This document shows positions 41,312-50,363 of a DNA stretch of 64,000 bases, in pieces; position 1 is the stretch's first letter, and the number at the start of each line of letters is the position of its first letter. This DNA is from Xanthobacter autotrophicus Py2 (GTDB taxonomy: Bacteria; Pseudomonadota; Alphaproteobacteria; Rhizobiales; Xanthobacteraceae). Under the pieces are notes generated by a model that was given only the letters and a program-made list of their open reading frames with translations, was not told the DNA's origin and made no database searches. The DNA is taken from the NCBI GenBank assembly GCA_000017645.1, contig CP000781.1, forward strand, positions 744,001 to 808,000, given 5' to 3'. A program made the translations under genes and the position numbers.

Positions 41312-43851
41312 AGGTCGATCTCCTCTTGGCTGAACTCTTCATCGATCGGGAATTCGTCTTGGTGCCCGGCATGGCTCGCGATGCCTATTGCCGACTCATC
41401 CTCCGGATCCGAAGGCGGCCCCGGGACGAGATTGGTGAGGCCGGGGATCAGGTCGGCGGCCCAGTCCACGCCGCGATGGCGCAGCCAGGCGGCGAGGAAA
41501 CCGTCGGTCCCATGCTCGGCGTGGATGCGCTCGATGGCTGCCTGATCGGATTTAGAAGATGCGGCGCAGAGCGCGAGTCCCACCTCGCTCAATCCGAGCT
41601 CGAACAGCCGGTTGCCGCGTCGAGACTGGCAATAATAGTCCCGCTTCGGGGTTGCCCGCGCGAGGATCTCGATCTGCCGGTCGTTGAGACCGAAGCGGCG
41701 ATAGATGGCCGTGATCTGCGGCTCGATCGCGCGCTCGTTTGGCAGGAGCAGCCGCGTCGGGCAGCTCTCGATGATGGCGGGCGCGATCGCGCTGTCATCG
41801 ATGTCCGACAGGCTCTGCGTGGCGAAAATGACCGAGGCGTTCTTCTTGCGGAGCGTTTTCAGCCATTCGCGGAGCTGACCGGAGAAACCGTCATCGTCGA
41901 GGGCGAGCCAGCCCTCGTCGATGATGAGCAGCGTCGGGCGGCCATCGAGCCGGTCGCCGATCCGATGGAACAGGTAGGACAGGACCGCAGGCGCCGCTCC
42001 GGTTCCGACGAGCCCCTCGATCTCGAATGCCTGCACGTCGGCGGCGCCGAGGTGCTCGGTCTCGGCGTCAAGAAGACGGCCATAGGGACCGCCGACACAA
42101 TAGGGTCGCAGTGCCTGTTTGAGGTCATTGGATTGCAGCAGCACGGCGAGGCCGGTGATGGTGCGCTCGCCGGAGGGCGCGGACGCGAGCGAGGACAGCG
42201 CCGTCCAGATGTGCTCCTTCACCTCCGGCGTGACGGCGACACCCTCTCGCGTCAGGATCGCGCCGATCCAGTCGGCAGCCCAGGAACGCTCATAGGCATC
42301 GTCGATGCGGGAGAGCGGTTGCAGCGACACCGAGGCGTCCGACCCATCGGTCAATCCGCCGCCCAAATCATGCCAGTTCCCGCCCATGGCGAGCGCCGCG
42401 GCTCGGATGGAGCCGCCGAAGTCGAAGGCGAAGACCTGGGCTTTCTCGTAACGGCGGAACTGGAGCGCCATCAGCGCCAGCAACACCGATTTGCCCGCGC
42501 CGGTCGGGCCGACGACGAGCGTGTGGCCGACATCCCCGATATGGAGGGAAAGCCGGAACGGCGTACTTCCCTCGGTCTTGCCATAGAGCAAGGGGGGCGC
42601 ACCGAGATGGTCGTTCCGTTCCGGCCCTGCCCACACAGCACTCAAGGGGATCATGTGGGCAAGATTGAGTGTCGAGATCGGCGGCTGCCGGACATTGGCA
42701 TAGGCATGACCGGGCAGAGAGCCGAGCCAGGCATCGACCGCGTTGACGGTCTCGGCCATTGCCGTGAAATCGCGGCCCTGAACGACCTTCTCGGCGAGCC
42801 GCAGCTTTTCGTCGGCGATGCGCGGATCGGCATCCCAGACCGTGATGGTGGCCGTGACATAGGCCATGCCCGCCATGTCCTGCCCAAGTTCCTGGAGGGC
42901 CATATCGGCGTCGGCGGCCTTGTTGGCCGCATCGGTGTCGACCAGTGCGGATTGCTCGTTGGTCATCACCTCCTTGACGATCGCGGCGATCGACTTGCGC
43001 TTGGCGAACCATTGCCGGCGGATTTTGGTGAGCAGCCTTGTCGCTTCGAGCTTGTCGAGGAGGATCGCCCGCGTGCTCCAGCGATAGGGAAATGCCAGCC
43101 GGTTCATTTCATCCAGCAGGCCGGGCGTCGTGGCCGTGGGAAAGCCGATGATGGTGAGGACACGCAGATGCTGATCTCCGAGGCGCGGCTCCAGCCCGCC
43201 GGTCAGCGGCTGGTCGGCAAGCAACGCATCGAGATGCATCGGCACCTCCGGCACGCGCACGCGATGCCGGTTGGTCGAGATCGTCGAGTGGAGATAGGTC
43301 AGCGTCTCGGCGTCATCGAGCCAACGGCATTCAGGCATGAAGCCGTCGAGCAGGGCCAGAACGCGGTCGGTGCGATCCACGAAACCGCGCAGCAACTCCC
43401 AGAGGTTGACGCCCGATTGCGCGCGGCCCTCATAGAGCCAGGTCTCGGCACGCGCGGAATCCTCGGCCGGCGGCAGCCAGAGGAAGGTCAGGAAATAGCC
43501 CGACACGAAATGGGCGCCGGCCTCCTCGAATGCGGCCTTGCGCTCGGCGTCGACCAAGGCCGAGGCCGGATCGGGAAACAGGCTTTCGGGATAGGTCGCG
43601 GCCCCGCTGCGCTGCGCCTCGACAAAGATCGACCAGCCGGAACCGAGACGACGGAGGGCATTGTTGATGCGGCCAGCCACGGCGACCAGTTCGGCGGCGA
43701 CCGACGAATCCAGGTCCGGCCCACGAAACTTCGCCGTCCTCTGGAAGCTGCCATCCTTGTTCAGCACCACGCCGGATCCGGACAATGCGGCCCAGGGCAG
43801 ATAGTCGGCCAGGCGAGTGGCGGTGCGGCGGTATTCGGCCAGGTTCATCAT
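41308..43851 (-). CDS. trbE: TrbE/VirB4-like ATPase
   Basis: 847 residues from ATG 43851 (MMNLAEYRRTATRLADYLPW). The CagE/VirB4 N-terminal domain is followed by the ATPase: Walker A VGPTGAGKSVLLALMA, Walker B LLIIDEGWLALDDDGFSG, and TQSLSDIDDS. It energises pilus assembly and substrate transfer. The frame as first open extends to 44028 but overlaps trbD, so the start next to NLAEYRR is correct. Confidence 0.93.
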   Translation of the reverse strand: MMNLAEYRRTATRLADYLPWAALSGSGVVLNKDGSFQRTAKFRGPDLDSSVAAELVAVAGRINNALRRLGSGWSIFVEAQRSGAATYPESLFPDPASALVDAERKAAFEEAGAHFVSGYFLTFLWLPPAEDSARAETWLYEGRAQSGVNLWELLRGFVDRTDRVLALLDGFMPECRWLDDAETLTYLHSTISTNRHRVRVPEVPMHLDALLADQPLTGGLEPRLGDQHLRVLTIIGFPTATTPGLLDEMNRLAFPYRWSTRAILLDKLEATRLLTKIRRQWFAKRKSIAAIVKEVMTNEQSALVDTDAANKAADADMALQELGQDMAGMAYVTATITVWDADPRIADEKLRLAEKVVQGRDFTAMAETVNAVDAWLGSLPGHAYANVRQPPISTLNLAHMIPLSAVWAGPERNDHLGAPPLLYGKTEGSTPFRLSLHIGDVGHTLVVGPTGAGKSVLLALMALQFRRYEKAQVFAFDFGGSIRAAALAMGGNWHDLGGGLTDGSDASVSLQPLSRIDDAYERSWAADWIGAILTREGVAVTPEVKEHIWTALSSLASAPSGERTITGLAVLLQSNDLKQALRPYCVGGPYGRLLDAETEHLGAADVQAFEIEGLVGTGAAPAVLSYLFHRIGDRLDGRPTLLIIDEGWLALDDDGFSGQLREWLKTLRKKNASVIFATQSLSDIDDSAIAPAIIESCPTRLLLPNERAIEPQITAIYRRFGLNDRQIEILARATPKRDYYCQSRRGNRLFELGLSEVGLALCAASSKSDQAAIERIHAEHGTDGFLAAWLRHRGVDWAADLIPGLTNLVPGPPSDPEDESAIGIASHAGHQDEFPIDEEFSQEEIDL

Positions 43852-43861
43852 CGCCGGGCCC

Positions 43862-44143
43862 TCACACCGCCAGGAAAGCCGGGATACGCAGATGCCGGCG
43901 ACCGACCTCGACGAAGAGCGGGTCGCGCTTTGCCGCCCAGACCGCCACGAAATGTCCCACCGCCCAGATCGCCAGACCGACCAGCCAGAGGCGCAGGCCG
44001 AGGCCCACCGCCCCGGCAAGTGTTCCATTCAGGATCGCAATGGAACGGGGAGCACCGCCCAGCAGGATGTGTTCTGTCAGCGCCCTGTGAACCGGGATGG
44101 TGAAGCCCGGCACGGCATCGAGCTGTTCGAGAACAGCCGCCAT
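43862..44143 (-). CDS. trbD: TrbD/VirB3-like membrane protein
   Basis: 93 residues from ATG 44143, which overlaps the trbC stop in ATGA. FTIPVHRALTEHILLGGAPRS is the conserved VirB3 start, then a membrane region (LAGAVGLGLRLWLVGLAIWAVGHFVAVWA). Works with VirB4 in pilus biogenesis. Confidence 0.9.
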   Translation of the reverse strand: MAAVLEQLDAVPGFTIPVHRALTEHILLGGAPRSIAILNGTLAGAVGLGLRLWLVGLAIWAVGHFVAVWAAKRDPLFVEVGRRHLRIPAFLAV

Positions 44144-44475
44144 CAGATGAGCGCCCCGCCACCAAACGAGAAGAAGGACAGAAAGAAGCTCGATGCCGCG
44201 AAGGCGATGGAGATGCCGAAGACGATCTGGATCAGTCGCCGGAAGCCGCCAGAGGTGTCGCCGAAGGCCAGCGTCAGGCCGGTCACGATGATAATGATGA
44301 CGGCGATGATCTTCGCGACCGGTCCCTCGATCGATTCGAGAATGCTCTGGAGCGGCGCCTCCCAGGGCATGGATGACCCGGACGCATGAGCGGCCGGGGC
44401 CATGAACAGGCTGACATAGGTGACGGCCGCGGCTGTCGCGACGTGACGGCGCATGCGCAAGGCGTGACGGATCAT
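44143..44475 (-). CDS. trbC: TrbC/VirB2-like pilin
   Basis: 110 residues with a long leader (ATAAAVTYVSLFMAPAAHASG) and two membrane helices (IIAVIIIIVTGLTLAFG and IQIVFGISIAFAASSFFLSFFSFGGG), the pilin hairpin fold. Probable major subunit of the conjugative pilus. Four-base overlaps join it to trbB and trbD. Confidence 0.9.
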   Translation of the reverse strand: MIRHALRMRRHVATAAAVTYVSLFMAPAAHASGSSMPWEAPLQSILESIEGPVAKIIAVIIIIVTGLTLAFGDTSGGFRRLIQIVFGISIAFAASSFFLSFFSFGGGALI

Positions 44476-45452
44476 TCGGACTTCCCTTCTGAACTGGTTG
44501 CGGGGGTGATGCGGTAGTCGCCGTCAGGGCTGAGCCCTTCGACGCGCGCGAGTTCGACAAGCCTTCGCGCGGACCCGCGTCCGGCGAGGACCGCGACCAG
44601 GTCGATCGTCTCGGCGATCAGGGCGCGCGGCACGGTGATGACGGCTTCCTGGATAAGTTGTTCGAGGCGGCGCAGCGCGCCGATGCCGGAGCCGGCATGG
44701 ATCGTGCCGATGCCGCCCGGATGTCCCGTCCCCCAGGCCTTGAGCAGGTCGAGCGCTTCGGCGCCGCGCACCTCGCCGACGGGGATGCGATCCGGGCGAA
44801 GCCGCAGAGAGGAACGGACGAGGTCGGAGAGAGTCGCCACCCCGTCTTTCGTGCGCATGGCGACGAGGTTGGGCGCGGCGCATTGCAGCTCGCGCGTATC
44901 CTCGATGATGACGACGCGGTCCGAGCTGTTGGACACCTCGGCAAGAAGGGCGTTGGTCAGGGTCGTCTTGCCGGTCGAGGTGCCGCCCGCGACGAGAATA
45001 TTGGCGCGCGTCGCCACCGCCTCGCGCAATGTCGCGCCCTGCTCGGCCGTCATGATGCCTGCGGCGACATAGTCATCGAGGGTGAACACCGCCACCGCGG
45101 GCTTGCGGATGGCGAAGGCGGGTGCGGCGACGACAGGCGGCAGCAGGCCTTCGAAGCGTTCGCCGGTCTCCGGCAGCTCGGCCGAAACCCGCGGCGCCCC
45201 GGCATGCACTTCGGCGCCGACATGATGGGCGACGAGCCGCACGATGCGTTCACCATCGGCTGCGGGCAGACTCTCCCCCGTATCGGCTAGGCCCTCGGAC
45301 AGCCGGTCCACCCAGATGCGGCCATCGGGATTGAGCATGACCTCGACGACCGCGGGGTCGTCCAGAAAGCGGGCGATGGCGGCTCCGAGCGCCGTGCGCA
45401 GCATGCGCGAACTGCGCGCGCGTCCTTCTGGATTGTTATGTGAAGCCGCCAT
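44472..45452 (-). CDS. trbB: TrbB/VirB11-like ATPase, first gene of the trb operon
   Basis: 326 residues. Secretion ATPase with Walker [17 protein letters not shown], the Asp box [10 protein letters not shown], Walker [20 protein letters not shown] and the His box [14 protein letters not shown]. It powers pilus assembly and DNA transfer. It is the promoter-proximal trb gene; the 166-bp gap before it contains a strong inverted repeat. Confidence 0.93.
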   Translation of the reverse strand: MAASHNNPEGRARSSRMLRTALGAAIARFLDDPAVVEVMLNPDGRIWVDRLSEGLADTGESLPAADGERIVRLVAHHVGAEVHAGAPRVSAELPETGERFEGLLPPVVAAPAFAIRKPAVAVFTLDDYVAAGIMTAEQGATLREAVATRANILVAGGTSTGKTTLTNALLAEVSNSSDRVVIIEDTRELQCAAPNLVAMRTKDGVATLSDLVRSSLRLRPDRIPVGEVRGAEALDLLKAWGTGHPGGIGTIHAGSGIGALRRLEQLIQEAVITVPRALIAETIDLVAVLAGRGSARRLVELARVEGLSPDGDYRITPATSSEGKSE

Positions 45453-45476
45453 CTTGTCCCCGTTCTGGCCGGGAAC

Positions 45477-45520
45477 AATTCGGTTCTGCCCCGACGGGGA
45501 CGATTAAAAGAACCCGAATT
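45477..45520. promoter_or_regulatory. Inverted repeat upstream of trbB
   Basis: AATTCGGTTCT (45477-45487) pairs with AGAACCCGAATT (45509-45520), with one bulged base, and a palindromic CCCCGACGGGG lies between the arms. It sits 25-70 bp upstream of the trbB start, where an operator or leader hairpin of the trb operon would be. The small RHH gene that follows upstream could encode its binder. Confidence 0.5.
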
Positions 45521-45618
45521 CTGGTGGATTCAACAACTGTCTTTCGGAGTAGTACTGTAGCGTGCAAATACAGGAAATCGGCGGGATTGCCCGGCACCGT
45601 CGGCTTGCTGCTCGGCCC

Positions 45619-46056
45619 CTATGATGGTTCCGAGCGCGCGGGGCTGACATCCTCGCTGATCTCCTGCCGGAGCTGCGGTCCCGCCGCGAGGCGGCGCCCG
45701 AGCGCACGGACGAAAGCTTCATAGCGTTCACTCGCTTTCGCCCGCGCCGCCTGGGCCGCAGGCTCGGGCAGCGCCGGCGTGCTGGTGAGCCAGAAGCGCA
45801 CGAAGACGGCCAGGGTTTCCACGGAGATCCCGACATCCCGTTCCAGCCTTGAAATGCGCCGGTCGATCTGGTCGAGGCGCTTGACGATGGCCGCTTCGCG
45901 ACGTTCGTCGGCATCCGGCGACAGAAAGGACGCGATCGCGGCTTCCGCGATCATCGATCGGGACTGACCACGGCGCGCAGCGAATTCCGCCAACATCGCC
46001 AGGATCTCGGGGTCGAGATAGACGGAGACGGGAGATTTCTTCTTGCGTGCGGTCAT
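45619..46056 (-). CDS. Ribbon-helix-helix (CopG-like) regulator
   Basis: 145 residues. The N-terminal KKKSPVSVYLDPEILAMLAEFAARRGQSRSMIAEAAIASFL is an RHH DNA-binding fold; a coiled segment (REAAIVKRLDQIDRRISRLERDVGISVETLAVFVRFWL) follows. Position between traG and trbB is usual for alphaproteobacterial elements, suggesting control of transfer genes. It starts 5 bp after the traG stop. Confidence 0.85.
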   Translation of the reverse strand: MTARKKKSPVSVYLDPEILAMLAEFAARRGQSRSMIAEAAIASFLSPDADERREAAIVKRLDQIDRRISRLERDVGISVETLAVFVRFWLTSTPALPEPAAQAARAKASERYEAFVRALGRRLAAGPQLRQEISEDVSPARSEPS

Positions 46057-46061
46057 GGCGA

Positions 46062-48047
46062 TCAGAGGTCCATCCCGTCACCGGGATCCATGCTCACCTG
46101 ACGCGCCACGTTCAGCCCCATCACCTGCGTGAGGCGCCGGCTGCGGGTTGCATCGTCCTCACCGTCCTCATCAGGCGGATCGAACTCGTTCTCGATCGGC
46201 TTCCTCTTCTCGATCGGATTGGCATGGCTCAGCTCAGGCTGATGTCGGCGCTCGGAGCCGGTCGGATCCTCATCCGGATCGCCGGACGTGTTCGTGGCCT
46301 TGTCGAACGGCGGACGTTGCGGCGCCGGCAAGGCGCTCCAATCGTCGGGCTGCGGCTTGTCGGATCGGACCAGTTCCGGGGGAGCGAGGACACGCTCCTT
46401 GAAGCGCACATCCTCGAAATAGCGGGCCTTCTTCGCGCGGATCGGCGGGGTGCCCGCCACCATGACGATCTCGTCGGAGGGCGGAAGTTGCATGATTTCA
46501 CCCGGCGTGAGCAACTGGCGCGCCGTCTCGGAGCGGGAGACCATCAGGTGCCCGAGCCAGGGCGAAAGCCTGTGGCCGGCATAGTTCTTCATCGCCTTCA
46601 TTTCGGTTGCCGTGCCGAGCGCATCGGACACGCGCTTGGCCGTTCGCTCGTCGTTGGTGGCGAAGCTCACGCGCACATGGCAATTGTCGAGGATCGAATT
46701 GTTTGGGCCGTAGGCTTTCTCGATCTGGTTCAGAGACTGGGCGATCAGGAAGCTCTTGAGACCGTAGCCCGCCATGAAGGCCAGGGCGCTCTCGAAGAAG
46801 TCCAGCCGACCGAGAGCCGGAAATTCGTCGAGCATGAGCAGGAGCCGATGCCGCCCCGGCTTGGTCTGCAAATCTTCGGTCAGGCGACGCCCGACCTGAT
46901 TGAGAATGAGGCGGACAAGGGGCTTGGTCCGATTGATGTCGGACGGTGGCACGACGAGGTAGAGCGTCGTCGGTATTTCGCCCGCGACAAGGTCGGCAAT
47001 ACGCCAGTCGCATCGGCGCGTCACCTCGGCGACGACGGGATCGCGGTAGAGACCGAGGAACGACATGGCGGTGGAGAGCACGCCTGAGCGCTCATTGTCG
47101 GATTTGTTCAGGAGTTCGCGCGCCGCGCTGGCGATGACAGGATGCGGGCCAGCTTCTCCGAGATGCGCGGTTTTCATCATCGCGTCGAGTGTCGCTTCGA
47201 TCGTGCGCCTCGGGTCGGAGAGGAACGAGGCCACGCCAGCAAGGGTCTTGTCGGGTTCGGCATAGAGGACATGCAGGATGGCCCCGACCAGCAAGGCATG
47301 ACTGGTCTTTTCCCAGTGATTGCGCCGCTCAAGACTGCCTTCGGGATCGACCAGGATATCGGCGATGTTCTGGACGTCGCGGACCTCCCATTCACCGCGC
47401 CGAACCTCGAGCAGCGGATTATAGGCCGACGAATCCGGATTGGTCGGATCGAACAGAAGCACCCTGCCGTGCCGGGCGCGAAAGCCCGCTGTGAGCTGCC
47501 AGTTCTCACCCTTGATGTCATGGACGATCGCCGACCCTGGCCAGGTCAGGAGCGTGGGCACCACCAGGCCGACGCCTTTGCCCGACCGTGTCGGCGCGAA
47601 ACACAGGACATGCTCCGGCCCGTCGTGACGAAGATAGGCACGATCGAAGCGCCCAAGCACGACACCATCGGGATCGAGAAGTCCCGCGGCCTTGACTTCA
47701 TCGGGTCGCGCCCATCGGGCGGAACCATAGGTCTCCGCGTTCTTTGCCTCCCGCGCTCGCCAGACCGACATGAGAATCGCGACGGCAATGGCGATGAATC
47801 CGCCCGACGCCGCGATCATCCCACCCGTGGCAAAGATGCCAGGTGCATAGGCTTCATAGAAATACCACCACCAGAAGATCGCGGGCGGATAATAGACCGG
47901 CCAGCCGCCGACCCGGAACCATGGCGACCCGAGCTGCGCCTGAAACCCGAGCTCCCATGCCACGTATTGTGTCGCCGTCCATGTCGTGACGAGGACGATC
48001 AGAAACACGGTGATGATCTGGCCCCAGAGAATTTTCGTCGCGGACAT
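46062..48047 (-). CDS. traG: TraG/VirD4-like coupling protein
   Basis: 661 residues. Two or three N-terminal membrane helices (IITVFLIVLVTTWTATQYVAW and a pair near 50-100), Walker A FAPTRSGKGVGLVVPTLL and Walker B LLLMLDEFPALGRLDFFESAL. Delivers the relaxase-DNA complex to the channel. The C-terminal 120 residues are charged and variable. The gene is 21 bp after the relaxase gene. Confidence 0.93.
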   Translation of the reverse strand: MSATKILWGQIITVFLIVLVTTWTATQYVAWELGFQAQLGSPWFRVGGWPVYYPPAIFWWWYFYEAYAPGIFATGGMIAASGGFIAIAVAILMSVWRAREAKNAETYGSARWARPDEVKAAGLLDPDGVVLGRFDRAYLRHDGPEHVLCFAPTRSGKGVGLVVPTLLTWPGSAIVHDIKGENWQLTAGFRARHGRVLLFDPTNPDSSAYNPLLEVRRGEWEVRDVQNIADILVDPEGSLERRNHWEKTSHALLVGAILHVLYAEPDKTLAGVASFLSDPRRTIEATLDAMMKTAHLGEAGPHPVIASAARELLNKSDNERSGVLSTAMSFLGLYRDPVVAEVTRRCDWRIADLVAGEIPTTLYLVVPPSDINRTKPLVRLILNQVGRRLTEDLQTKPGRHRLLLMLDEFPALGRLDFFESALAFMAGYGLKSFLIAQSLNQIEKAYGPNNSILDNCHVRVSFATNDERTAKRVSDALGTATEMKAMKNYAGHRLSPWLGHLMVSRSETARQLLTPGEIMQLPPSDEIVMVAGTPPIRAKKARYFEDVRFKERVLAPPELVRSDKPQPDDWSALPAPQRPPFDKATNTSGDPDEDPTGSERRHQPELSHANPIEKRKPIENEFDPPDEDGEDDATRSRRLTQVMGLNVARQVSMDPGDGMDL

Positions 48048-48068
48048 GGTGGTTCCTTCCTTTGAATG

Positions 48069-49808
48069 TCAGAGCCCGAGGCCCCGTTTGCGGCCGAAGC
48101 TCCAGTCGACGCCGCCGTCGCCCCGCGCGACGCCCGAGACGTGGCGGCCGAGATTCTTCTCGAGCGAAGGGGACCAGGGCACGAGCTGGAAGCCGAGGCC
48201 GTCATCGATCATGGCGAAGCGGCCGGAGGCCAGCGCCAGTCGCTGTCGGTAGGTGCCGGAGACATATTCGCCGCCTGCGGCCCGGTTGAACGGAAGGCCT
48301 GTCTCGGCCGCCAGCTTGTCGCCGAGCGCGTCGAGTTCCCGGCGCCGTAGCGTGTCGATCAGGTTGCGAGTGAAGACGACGCGTCGCCCCTGACGCTCCG
48401 CCAGCCCTTCCTGCAGCAGGCGCTCGGCGCGGCGATCCATCGCTTCGCGAACCTCGGCGCCGAAGCCACCGGAGGAAACATCTATCCGCTCGCGCGCGAC
48501 GGCCTGCCGGTCCAGCCAGGTCGCGCCGGACGCCGAGATCTGGCCTTGCAGGTCGAGATCGGAGCGGACGGCGATCGCCACGCGGCGTTGCCCCCTGGCA
48601 TCGTCGAAGCTGCGAAGCTCGACGATCGATCCAGAAGCGCTGTCACCGGCTGCATCGAGATCGGGCAGCTTGATGTGATGGGTCCGGCCATCGACGCCAT
48701 CGACCACCGCATAGGCAGTCCCTTTCAGCTCGTCATCGAGCCCACGCTCGACCAGCCGACCGATGACCGGCGTGTCGAGACTCTCGGCGGCAAGCACATA
48801 GCCTGCGGCGCCACGCTCGATCCCCTTCTCGGTCAGAGCCCGGTGCATGCGCTTGATGATGTCGCCGCGCTCTCCCAATTGGCGCAGCGTTGCCTCGGCA
48901 TCGTGACTGATCGACCATTGCCCCGGGCCGACCTGGTCGGCGAGGCCGAGCGATTCCAGTTTCCGGAGCCGCCCGACTTTGAGGGCCTGGTATTCATCGG
49001 GCTGACGGTCGGGTTGCGGCGCCAGGTCGATCGTACCGGCATCGCGAGCATCGCGGACGAGCTGGCGGTCGAGCTGGGTCCAGCGCTCCGCCTCGATCTG
49101 CCGTTCAAGCGCGCGCCGGATGTCGCGATCGGTGCGCGGCCCCAGTTCCATGGTGATGAGATCGCGCGCCCGATCGCGCATCCCCTCCTTGATGTAGTCG
49201 CGCGAGATCACAAGGTCCTGCCCGTCGTCCCGAACGCCGCGGACAATCAGATGGACATGGGGATGCTCGGTGTTCCAGTGATCGACGGCCACCCAGTCGA
49301 GGCGGGTGTCGAGGTCCTTTTCCATCTGCCCGACGAGATCGCGCGTGAAGGATTTGAGATCCGACATCTCGAGCGCGTCGTCGGGCGAGACGATGAAGCG
49401 GAAATGATGCCGGTCATCGCCGCAGCGCTCGGCGAAGGACCGCTCGTCGGCAGCCTCCGTCTCCGGCCCGAACAGACGCGCCTTCTCCCCGTCCCGGGTG
49501 ACGCCATCGCGGCTCAGGTAATCGAGATGCGTGCCCAAGGGGGCGGCGCGACCGGAATGGCGCACGACGCGCGCCTTGACCACGGCGCCCCGCGACCGGG
49601 CGGTGATAAATCGATTGGCCTGAATGCTGGCCCGCTGCCCATGCCCGAAGCGCGAGCGGTTCCCGGAAGTGACGCGACCAGAGCGCGACACCGTTCCCCC
49701 GGCCTTCTTGGCCGCCGCGAGTGCCTGGGCGATGAAGGGACGCACATGCTGTGCCCGTGTCGAGCGGATGCGGCCAGGGCGGACGCGAAACTCGCGCTCA
49801 CCGGCCAT
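48069..49808 (-). CDS. MOBP-type relaxase (VirD2-like, DUF3363)
   Basis: 579 residues from ATG 49808; an upstream in-frame codon at 49889 lacks support. N-terminal relaxase: YLSRDGVTRDGEKARLFGPE, the metal-binding histidines in HWNTEHPHVHLIVRGVRDDGQDL, and basic RVVRHSGRAAPLGTHLDYL. The C-terminal half is DUF3363. It nicks oriT and leads the strand into the recipient. Similar to RlxS of the Mesorhizobium symbiosis island by architecture and neighbours. A candidate oriT lies just upstream. Confidence 0.9.
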   Translation of the reverse strand: MAGEREFRVRPGRIRSTRAQHVRPFIAQALAAAKKAGGTVSRSGRVTSGNRSRFGHGQRASIQANRFITARSRGAVVKARVVRHSGRAAPLGTHLDYLSRDGVTRDGEKARLFGPETEAADERSFAERCGDDRHHFRFIVSPDDALEMSDLKSFTRDLVGQMEKDLDTRLDWVAVDHWNTEHPHVHLIVRGVRDDGQDLVISRDYIKEGMRDRARDLITMELGPRTDRDIRRALERQIEAERWTQLDRQLVRDARDAGTIDLAPQPDRQPDEYQALKVGRLRKLESLGLADQVGPGQWSISHDAEATLRQLGERGDIIKRMHRALTEKGIERGAAGYVLAAESLDTPVIGRLVERGLDDELKGTAYAVVDGVDGRTHHIKLPDLDAAGDSASGSIVELRSFDDARGQRRVAIAVRSDLDLQGQISASGATWLDRQAVARERIDVSSGGFGAEVREAMDRRAERLLQEGLAERQGRRVVFTRNLIDTLRRRELDALGDKLAAETGLPFNRAAGGEYVSGTYRQRLALASGRFAMIDDGLGFQLVPWSPSLEKNLGRHVSGVARGDGGVDWSFGRKRGLGL

Positions 49809-49817
49809 GACCCTGCC

Positions 49818-49950
49818 CCGCAATGTGCGAAAAGCCGAGCAATTCCGGGCAGGTAAACAGTTCCGGCACAGTGCGCTGAGACGCCGCAATGTGTGAAACG
49901 CGCTGGAAAACCCAATAAAAACAACCGACCGTCCGGCCCGCGATGTGCGG
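49818..49950. repeat. Three 13-bp direct repeats at the relaxase start
   Basis: CCGCAATGTGCGA (49818-49830), CCGCAATGTGTGA (49884-49896) and CCGCGATGTGCGG (49938-49950), spaced 66 and 54 bp. The third overlaps the hairpin of the candidate oriT. Possible binding sites of a relaxosome or regulatory protein. Confidence 0.6.
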
Positions 49951-49978
49951 CCTTTTATCCTGCCCTCCTAATCGGTCG
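49926..49978. other. Candidate origin of transfer (oriT)
   Basis: TATCCTGCCC at 49956-49965 equals the RP4-type MOBP nic core (ATCCTG|C), predicting a nick between 49962 and 49963. Ten bases before it is a hairpin (GGCC-C-GC / GCGGCC, 49935-49952), as in RP4 where an inverted repeat precedes nic. CGACCG and CGGTCG flank the region. It lies 118 bp upstream of a MOBP relaxase gene. 49979-50363, down to the IS110 transposase, has no gene that I can support. Confidence 0.65.
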
Positions 49979-50363
49979 TATTTCCACTGCTCTTGCGGAC
50001 ATCGTCGTTCATCCTTCCCGATGCGAGAATATACTATGCTGTTCGCCACGGCACGCCTCCGCTCGCGGGCTTCGAGTTCCGATGCGCCTTGCACTCCTCC
50101 GCGCTCTGCGACGGGGTGTTCCGGCTGCACGTCGGCAGCGCTCGAACCGTCGCGGCGCACTTTTCCATCGGATTGACGGAGCATCGTCACAGGCAATCGA
50201 GCGCGGTCCGGCCGTCTTCCGATCGGCACAGCCGCAGGCAAGATAACGTGCGTTCCGTCGGTCCTGGTCTGCATCGGTCCTCATCCGCCGAGGGCGGATC
50301 TCCATGTTCAGAATGGCGTCCGTCAGTTGCGGGCGCGCTGCATGTCTCGTGTCAGCAAGTTGC

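Noticed and set aside
41326..44103. 925-codon plus-strand open frame
   Set aside because: Antisense of trbE/trbD; composition is that of a shadow frame.
48546..49856. 436-codon plus-strand open frame
   Set aside because: Antisense of the relaxase gene, no recognisable motif.
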